From NCBI GenBank assembly GCA_023487645.1, contig JAMDBX010000039.1, positions 1-9,910 of the forward strand: a stretch of DNA of 9,910 nt, written 5' to 3'. The translations under genes and the position numbers were made by a program. Source of the stretch: Patescibacteria group bacterium. Its GTDB lineage: Bacteria; Patescibacteria; Microgenomatia; Daviesbacterales; UBA10151. Below the pieces are notes generated by a model. That model ran no database searches. It was not told the origin of the DNA and saw nothing but the letters and a program-made list of their open reading frames with translations. This document shows, piece by piece, positions 5,373 to 9,910 of this stretch (position 1 is its first letter; every line of letters starts with the position of its first letter).

Positions 5373-6106
5373 GCATAGAAAATTTACCTTCTCGTTGTGG
5401 AGTTTGTTGTGTCGCCTATTATGTGCCAGAACTGAAAAAGCCTTCCGGAATTCTTTGTCCGTATTTACGGCTATCTTCTGATGAAAGCGGTACTGAATGT
5501 TCGATCCACGAGAATAAACCAACAAGATGCCGTGAATTTCAGTGCCCGAGAGGATCGGTTAGGATAATCGGAGGAAAACTGGACGGAGGAATTTTTTTAG
5601 GCAAAGCATTTCCTGATGCAGTCATTGAAAAGATGGATAGACTTGGAGTTTTAAGATACTCCCCGTTAGTAAATCGCTTTCAACATAATACCGAACCAAC
5701 ACTAGAGATACTACTTCCATTAAAAAAAATAGTAGATCCGAATTCCAATATTCCCAACAATAAAACACTTGAACTATTGCAGGTTAAAAAATTTCTCGAA
5801 AATCTGACAACCGAAGGAGCGCATAAGCTAGTTATTTGGATTCACTCAATACTTTCTCGAGATGATTATTATACAGTAAGAGATGCTTCCAAATTTAGAC
5901 CAGCTGTTAATTTTTTGAGTTTAGGTTTTGCCAATTCTCATCTTTTAGCTGGTATTTATGGCTATGCTAGTGGTAATATTGATTTACCGAATTTCGAATG
6001 GGACTTGCTTTTAAGTAATGGTGGATGTTTTAGCCGGAACCCGAATATGGAGTTTGTTAATCTTTTAAAGGAGGCTATTGATGGACGAAATTGTAAAGTG
6101 GCGTAA
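5369..6106 (+). CDS. CxxCC (YkgJ/UPF0153-like) metal-binding protein
   Basis: A 245-residue protein with an N-terminal Cys cluster: C10-x2-C13-C14, C30, C44, C54 and C59 in the order CGVCC, LCPYL, CSIHENKPTRC, EFQC. This fits the CxxCxxCC/YkgJ (UPF0153) family, thought to bind zinc or an iron-sulfur cluster; its biochemical role is unknown. A C-terminal region of about 170 residues, mostly helical in appearance, is not recognisable to me. The ATG at 5369 is chosen because AGGAGG (5360-5365) lies three bases upstream and it overlaps the previous stop as ATGA; an upstream in-frame start at 5339 would run deep into the fusion gene. The 3' end overlaps aroQ by 26 bases. Its place inside a Phe/Tyr operon is unexpected and conserved linkage would be informative. 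Confidence 0.82.
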   Translation: MSIENLPSRCGVCCVAYYVPELKKPSGILCPYLRLSSDESGTECSIHENKPTRCREFQCPRGSVRIIGGKLDGGIFLGKAFPDAVIEKMDRLGVLRYSPLVNRFQHNTEPTLEILLPLKKIVDPNSNIPNNKTLELLQVKKFLENLTTEGAHKLVIWIHSILSRDDYYTVRDASKFRPAVNFLSLGFANSHLLAGIYGYASGNIDLPNFEWDLLLSNGGCFSRNPNMEFVNLLKEAIDGRNCKVA

Positions 6107-6341
6107 AGAGATAGATGAGATTGATCGACAATTACTTGTTCTTATTGGAAAAAGACTGGAAGCGGTGCGAGAGATCGGGATATTGAAAAAGGGGATTCAA
6201 AAACAAGTAAGAGATCCTCAAAGAGAAAAAGAAAAAATAGCCTCTCTTAGTGAGGAGGCAAAGAAATTAGGTATTAGTGCACGAGTAGTTAAAAAAATTT
6301 GGCAGACATTTTTTGAGGTTGCATATATATTAGAAAAATGA
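6081..6341 (+). CDS. aroQ: chorismate mutase, AroQ type
   Basis: An 86-residue all-helical chorismate mutase converting chorismate to prephenate, feeding the TyrA-PheA fusion. Residues equivalent to the E. coli AroQ active site can be read off: R8 (R11), R25 (R28), K36 (K39), D45 (D48), R48 (R51) and E49 (E52), in the pattern WRKEIDEIDRQLL...VRDPQREKE; a Glu near 79 may replace Gln88 of the E. coli enzyme, as in eukaryotic mutases. Start: the ATG at 6081 with AAAGGAGG (6067-6074) six bases upstream, preferred over the TTG immediately before it. It overlaps the metal-binding gene by 26 bases and the aminotransferase by four (ATGA, 6338-6341), so translation is coupled. The length is that of a stand-alone mutase domain. 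Confidence 0.92.
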   Translation: MDEIVKWRKEIDEIDRQLLVLIGKRLEAVREIGILKKGIQKQVRDPQREKEKIASLSEEAKKLGISARVVKKIWQTFFEVAYILEK

Positions 6342-7264
6342 TTACAGCGCAAAATATTGTATTTTTTAATGGTAAGTTAATTCCTGAAGAGGATGTAAAA
6401 CTTAGTGTTCGAACTCACGCCCTTCATTATGGTACTGGGTGTTTTGAAGGTATTAGAGCTTATTACAATCAAAAAGAAGATACCCTCTTTATCTTTCGCA
6501 TGGAAGACCACTATAAAAGGTTACTGCAATCATGCAAAGTTCTTTTTATTTCCCTCCCCTATACAATTGAAGAGTTATGCTTAAAAACCTGTGAATTAGT
6601 CAGAAAAAATTTTGTTCAAACAGATATTTATATTCGCCCACTAGCTTTTAAATCTGGAATGGCGGTAGGCAGTTTTGACCTTACCAAAATTGAAGATAGC
6701 CTTCTGATTTATACTGTACCCATGGGAAAACATTTGAGTACAGAAGAAGCTAAAGTTAATATTAGTTCGTGGACGAGAATTTCAGATAATGCTATTTCAC
6801 CTAAAGCTAAAATTACCGGAGCTTATGTGAATACTTGTTTGGCAAAAACTGAGAGTGCACTTGCTGGTTATAATGAGGCATTATTTTTGGATAACAAAGG
6901 TCATGTGGTTGAAGGTAGCGCTGAAAACATTTTTATCGTCAAAAACGGAATTATTGTTACTCCTCCTGTTTCTGATGATATTTTGCAAGGAATTACCCGC
7001 GACACGGTAATTCAACTTTTCCAGGAGGATTTGGGAACCCAAGTTATTGAAAGAAGTATTAACAGGACAGAGGTATATCAAGCGGATGAAATTTTTTTGG
7101 TGGGTACGGGAGCAGAGATCTCTCCAGTTGTTGAAGTGGATGGAAGAAAAATAGGAGATGGTAGTATCGGTAAAATAACTACTCAAATAAAAAATATTTA
7201 CTATCAACTTGTTCGTGGAAAACTTTTAAAGCATAGGGAATTTTTAACTAAAGTTGCTCCTTAA
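6338..7264 (+). CDS. ilvE: branched-chain-type aminotransferase (fold type IV PLP), likely also aromatic
   Basis: A 308-residue IlvE-like aminotransferase. Seen: HALHYGTGCFEGIRAY (27-42), the probable PLP lysine K158 in KITGAYVN, EGSAENIF (192-199) and the GITRDTV phosphate-binding loop with GTGAEISPV further on. These follow E. coli IlvE closely in order and spacing. IlvE moves amino groups between glutamate and branched-chain 2-oxo acids, and E. coli IlvE is known to accept phenylpyruvate. As the last gene of a chorismate-to-Phe/Tyr operon with no other aminotransferase, its main job here is probably transamination of phenylpyruvate and 4-hydroxyphenylpyruvate (inference). It overlaps aroQ by four bases. 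The family call is firm; whether it prefers aromatic or branched-chain substrates is open. Confidence 0.92.
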   Translation: MITAQNIVFFNGKLIPEEDVKLSVRTHALHYGTGCFEGIRAYYNQKEDTLFIFRMEDHYKRLLQSCKVLFISLPYTIEELCLKTCELVRKNFVQTDIYIRPLAFKSGMAVGSFDLTKIEDSLLIYTVPMGKHLSTEEAKVNISSWTRISDNAISPKAKITGAYVNTCLAKTESALAGYNEALFLDNKGHVVEGSAENIFIVKNGIIVTPPVSDDILQGITRDTVIQLFQEDLGTQVIERSINRTEVYQADEIFLVGTGAEISPVVEVDGRKIGDGSIGKITTQIKNIYYQLVRGKLLKHREFLTKVAP

Positions 7265-7312
7265 TCTCCATCTATTGATAAGCGTGGAGTAAGTTGTTAT
7301 TATCAGATCACA

Positions 7313-8689
7313 ATGGAAAGAACATTAATTTTAGATTGCAATCAAAAGGTTGGGAAGAAGGTAAAAATTTGCGGTTGGGTGCAAACACGCCGCGACCATG
7401 GTAAAATTGTTTTCTTGGATGTATCAGATCGCTCAGGGTTAATTCAGGTGGTAATGAAAGGCGAGATAGCAGGTGATTTAAACACTGGTGATGTTATAGA
7501 AGTTTCGGGTCAAGTAAATAAACGCCCAGAAAATTTAGTTAATCCTAAAATTCCGACCGGAGAGATAGAATTATGGACAGAAGATGTCAAAGTCCTATCT
7601 AAGTCAAAGACTCCGCCTTTTCCCTTGGATACCGACGGTTATGAAATTGGTGAAGATTTAAGATTAAAATATCGGTATTTAGATCTACGCCGTCATCGAA
7701 TGCAAAGTAATATTCGTTTGCGACATAAATTTATTAAATTAATCCTGAGCGTTTTGGATGCCAGGGATTTTGTAGAGATTGAAACACCAACCCTCACTGA
7801 ATCTACTCCTGAAGGAGCGAGAGATTTTCTAGTTCCCTCAAGATTACAACCTGGAAGCTTTTATGCCTTACCCCAGTCACCTCAACAATATAAGCAGCTT
7901 TTGATGGTAGCTGGGTTTGAAAGATATTATCAGATAGCTCGTTGTTTTCGTGATGAAGATCCCAGAGCGGATCGAGCGTATGGAGAATTTACTCAGCTCG
8001 ATTTAGAGATGAGTTTCGTTAAAAGGGAGGATGTGATGGCATTAACCGAAGAACTAATGATTCATGTTTTTGAAAGTCTGGGGGCAAAAATTAAACAAAA
8101 GCCTTTTCCTGTTTTTACTTATAAAGAAGCAATGGAAAAGTTTGGAGCTGATAAATTCGACCTTCGGACAGAAGAAGAAAAAAAAGCTAATGTTCAAGCT
8201 TTCGCTTGGGTAGTAGATTTTCCATTTTTTGAGAAAACCGAAGAAGGTGGCTGGACTTTTACTCATAACCCATTTTCGGCTCCAAAAGAAGAACATAAGG
8301 AGTGGCTTCTTAATGGAGAAAACATTGAAGATATTCTTACTACTCAATATGATTTAGTCTGTAATGGTTATGAAGTTGGAGGGGGAAGTATTAGAAGTCA
8401 TGAACCGCAGGTTCTTTTTAAAGTCTTTGAAATAATGGGTTATCAAAAAGAAGAGATAGAAAAAAGATTTGGTCACATGCTAGAAGCCTTTACATTGGGA
8501 GTGCCTCCTCATGGGGGTATTGCTCCGGGAATTGATCGGCTATTGACCTGCTTAACCGGAGAAAGATCGTTGCGGGAAGTGATTGCTTTCCCTATGAGCG
8601 GTAGTGGTCGAACTGCGGTGATGAATGCTCCGGCAGAGGTTGATGAAGCAAAATTAAACGAATTGGGAATTGCAATAAAAACAAAATAA
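7313..8689 (+). CDS. aspS: aspartyl-tRNA synthetase, bacterial type lacking the GAD insertion domain
   Basis: Charges tRNA-Asp with aspartate. The N-terminal OB anticodon-binding domain has GWVQTRRDHG (21-30). The class II core has YRYLDLRR (120-127), TPEGARDFLVPSR (165-177), QSPQQYKQLLM (188-198), motif 2 FRDEDPRADR (212-221) and motif 3 near the end (GIAPGIDRL). The signatures are clearly bacterial-type, yet the protein is 458 residues instead of about 590: between FDLR (282-285) and WVVDFP (299-304), where bacterial AspRS carries the GAD domain, only a short Lys/Glu linker remains. His29 in RRDHG matches the residue tied to non-discriminating AspRS in Pseudomonas aeruginosa, so it may also charge tRNA-Asn for GatCAB, but this is a weak inference. 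It starts 48 bases after ilvE with no evident Shine-Dalgarno; co-transcription with the operon is possible. Confidence 0.94.
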   Translation: MERTLILDCNQKVGKKVKICGWVQTRRDHGKIVFLDVSDRSGLIQVVMKGEIAGDLNTGDVIEVSGQVNKRPENLVNPKIPTGEIELWTEDVKVLSKSKTPPFPLDTDGYEIGEDLRLKYRYLDLRRHRMQSNIRLRHKFIKLILSVLDARDFVEIETPTLTESTPEGARDFLVPSRLQPGSFYALPQSPQQYKQLLMVAGFERYYQIARCFRDEDPRADRAYGEFTQLDLEMSFVKREDVMALTEELMIHVFESLGAKIKQKPFPVFTYKEAMEKFGADKFDLRTEEEKKANVQAFAWVVDFPFFEKTEEGGWTFTHNPFSAPKEEHKEWLLNGENIEDILTTQYDLVCNGYEVGGGSIRSHEPQVLFKVFEIMGYQKEEIEKRFGHMLEAFTLGVPPHGGIAPGIDRLLTCLTGERSLREVIAFPMSGSGRTAVMNAPAEVDEAKLNELGIAIKTK

Positions 8690-8709
8690 AGACTAGATTA
8701 GTTAAATAA

Positions 8710-9657
8710 ATGATGCCCGTTTTATATGCACTGGTTATAGCACTATTATCAATAAATTTTACTTTAAGTCTGCCCAATGTTGTGAATTTAGCCCAGACTA
8801 AAGTTTCGGCGGAAAATATTCCAAATAACCGGGTGTTAGCCGTCAACAACTTGGGTTTGCAAAACCCCGGCCAAGTAGCCGGAATAGAAAAAGTTAACAT
8901 TCCTCCTAAAAATTATGGTTTGCCTGCTCCGGTTTTATCAGCTGCCTCTGTTTTGGCCGAGGATCTGGACACCGGGGTTTTACTTTATGTTAAAGATCCC
9001 AACAAAATGGTTCCGATTGCCTCAACCACCAAACTGATGACTGCTTTAGTTGCTGTTGATTATTTTAAGCCCAATGATGTTTTAACTGCCCCCGATGTTT
9101 CTGCAATTCCTCCCTCTTCTATGGGTTTAAAGACCGGAGAGCAGCTAACTTTTAGAAGTGTGCTGTATGGAATGCTGCTTAACTCCGGCAACGATGCCGC
9201 TTTTACCATTGCCGCCAATTATCCAGGTGGCCTGGACGGTTTTGTTCAGGCAATGAACAATAAAGCCCAGCAGATGGGGCTTTTCAATACCCATTTTGAT
9301 AACCCGGCTGGTTTTGACAGCCCTAACCATTATTCTTCAGCTTTTGATCTGGCCAAAATTGCGGCCGCTGCAGCCAGTAATTCCCAGATAGCCCGGGTTG
9401 TGTCTACAAAAGAAACTACGGTGGCCTCATTGGATAAAACTACTATCCATAGCCTGAAAAATTTAAACAAACTTTTAAATCTGCCCGGGGTGATCGGAAT
9501 GAAAACAGGGTATACTCCGGAGGCCAAAGAAAACCTGGTAGGGTTAATTGACCGGGATAACCATAAAGTTTTAACCATAGTTTTGGGCAGTAATGACCGG
9601 TTTGGGGAAACAGAAACCCTGATGAACTGGGTTTACACCAACTTCACCTGGAGGTAA
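8710..9657 (+). CDS. dacA: D-alanyl-D-alanine carboxypeptidase (peptidase S11, DacA-like)
   Basis: A 315-residue penicillin-binding-protein-family enzyme that trims the terminal D-Ala from peptidoglycan stem peptides outside the membrane. All three S11 motifs are present: SxxK as STTK (Ser105, Lys108), SxN as SGN (159-161) and KTG (265-267). An N-terminal hydrophobic stretch (about 3-22) should act as signal or anchor, but it lacks the usual preceding Lys/Arg; a cut after VSA (residue 34) is possible. A low-complexity linker (about 35-75) leads to the catalytic domain, and the protein stops right after it, without the C-terminal beta domain of E. coli PBP5. The in-frame codon before the ATG at 8710 is a stop, so the start cannot move upstream. 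It follows aspS by 20 bases. From about 8820 the gene is more GC-rich than the operon before it. Confidence 0.92.
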   Translation: MMPVLYALVIALLSINFTLSLPNVVNLAQTKVSAENIPNNRVLAVNNLGLQNPGQVAGIEKVNIPPKNYGLPAPVLSAASVLAEDLDTGVLLYVKDPNKMVPIASTTKLMTALVAVDYFKPNDVLTAPDVSAIPPSSMGLKTGEQLTFRSVLYGMLLNSGNDAAFTIAANYPGGLDGFVQAMNNKAQQMGLFNTHFDNPAGFDSPNHYSSAFDLAKIAAAAASNSQIARVVSTKETTVASLDKTTIHSLKNLNKLLNLPGVIGMKTGYTPEAKENLVGLIDRDNHKVLTIVLGSNDRFGETETLMNWVYTNFTWR

Positions 9658-9670
9658 TTTCAATAAACTT

Positions 9671-9909
9671 TTAAAGGTTCCCTTTTACTTGAATTGGCTG
9701 GGCATATTCTGCCAAGAGTTTTTCATCTTGGATTATTCCTGTCCCGTGTTCGTTCCATAACTGTCTTCTTTTAGCAAACTCATCCTGACTTCTGGTAATT
9801 AGTACGTGAGTCCCAAATTCTGTAGTATTAGTTTGATTTCTTCTGGAATTGGTACTCTCCAAAGAATTTCCTCTCCACTGGCTGGATTTAAAACCCGGGC
9901 ATCAGTAAT
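9671..9909 (-). pseudogene. partial minus-strand coding remnant, probably frameshifted; unidentified
   Basis: Two adjacent minus-strand frames look coding. From the window edge (9909) to a stop at 9801-9799, one frame reads ARVLNPASGEEILWRVPIPE and ends in an amphipathic tail. In the neighbouring frame, from roughly 9830 to the TAA at 9673-9671, a protein-like sequence reads TRSQDEFAKRRQLWNEHGTG and ends AEYAQPIQVKGNL. The second frame has only a TTG (9862) as possible start, and its first 15 or so codons look less protein-like. The simplest reading is one gene entering from beyond the window whose frame is broken around 9830-9845, by mutation or sequencing error; two overlapping genes is the alternative. 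I cannot name the family. It converges on dacA, 13 bases away. Confidence 0.4.
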
Positions 9910-9910
9910 C

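Noticed and set aside
6078..6080. TTG start for aroQ directly before the ATG
   Set aside because: The ATG at 6081 has better spacing to AAAGGAGG and is the stronger start codon.
7265..7312. Inverted repeats before aspS (TGATAA/TTATCA at 7276-7305 and CTCCA/TGGAG at 7266-7289) as promoter, terminator or operator
   Set aside because: Arms of five or six bases with long loops and no T run are expected by chance; no convincing -35/-10 pair is present.
9672..9687. Hairpin AAAGG-TTC-CCTTT as a terminator after dacA
   Set aside because: Only five pairs, mostly A-T, a three-base loop and a short T run; too weak, and it overlaps the minus-strand reading frame.
1..9910. CRISPR arrays, insertion sequences, tRNA or rRNA genes
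   Set aside because: No regularly spaced repeats, transposase motifs or RNA-gene cores were seen on either strand.

Overview
The window is a compact bacterial segment: genes are packed tightly, often overlapping by 4-26 bases, the code is the standard bacterial one, and the sequence is AT-rich in the middle. A bacterial-type AspRS that lacks its usual insertion domain, a Rel protein that stops right after its TGS domain, and otherwise small proteins suggest a streamlined genome, perhaps Candidate Phyla Radiation (Patescibacteria, Microgenomates-like). That placement is inference; no rRNA or other phylogenetic marker is visible here.

Layout. Positions 2-781 (+) hold the 3' part of a relA/spoT-type (p)ppGpp synthetase gene. 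Positions 812-2944 (-) hold an alpha/beta hydrolase and, upstream of it, a 428-residue protein I do not recognise. Positions 2945-3336 are a dense divergent control region. Positions 3337-7264 (+) are an aromatic amino acid operon: a small unknown protein, a TyrA-PheA fusion (prephenate dehydrogenase + prephenate dehydratase + ACT domain), a CxxCC-type metal-binding protein, a stand-alone AroQ chorismate mutase and an IlvE-type aminotransferase. Positions 7313-8689 (+) encode AspRS and 8710-9657 (+) a DacA-like D,D-carboxypeptidase. The last 250 bases hold a minus-strand coding remnant that seems split between two frames.

How the operon works. AroQ converts chorismate to prephenate, the fusion protein converts prephenate to 4-hydroxyphenylpyruvate or phenylpyruvate, and the aminotransferase can finish Tyr and Phe. 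This is a complete chorismate-to-Phe/Tyr module, with the shikimate pathway (or imported chorismate) needed from elsewhere.

The main discovery is in 2945-3336. On the plus strand a 27-codon leader ORF with an unbroken FFYFWF run (five Phe in total, plus Tyr and Trp) is interleaved with three mutually exclusive RNA stems ending in an intrinsic terminator just before the operon. This is a textbook ribosome-mediated attenuator. Its predicted transcription start falls on the A of the leader ATG, so the leader may be translated from a leaderless RNA. On the minus strand there is a second, mirror-image leader: a 32-codon ORF with ten leucines, a 9-bp antiterminator and a terminator directly before the unknown 428-residue gene. 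The two leaders fire from overlapping divergent promoters whose -35 boxes form a palindrome (CTTGAC-N6-GTCAAG). I know of no description of such back-to-back attenuators, and amino-acid attenuation in a CPR-like genome would be notable.
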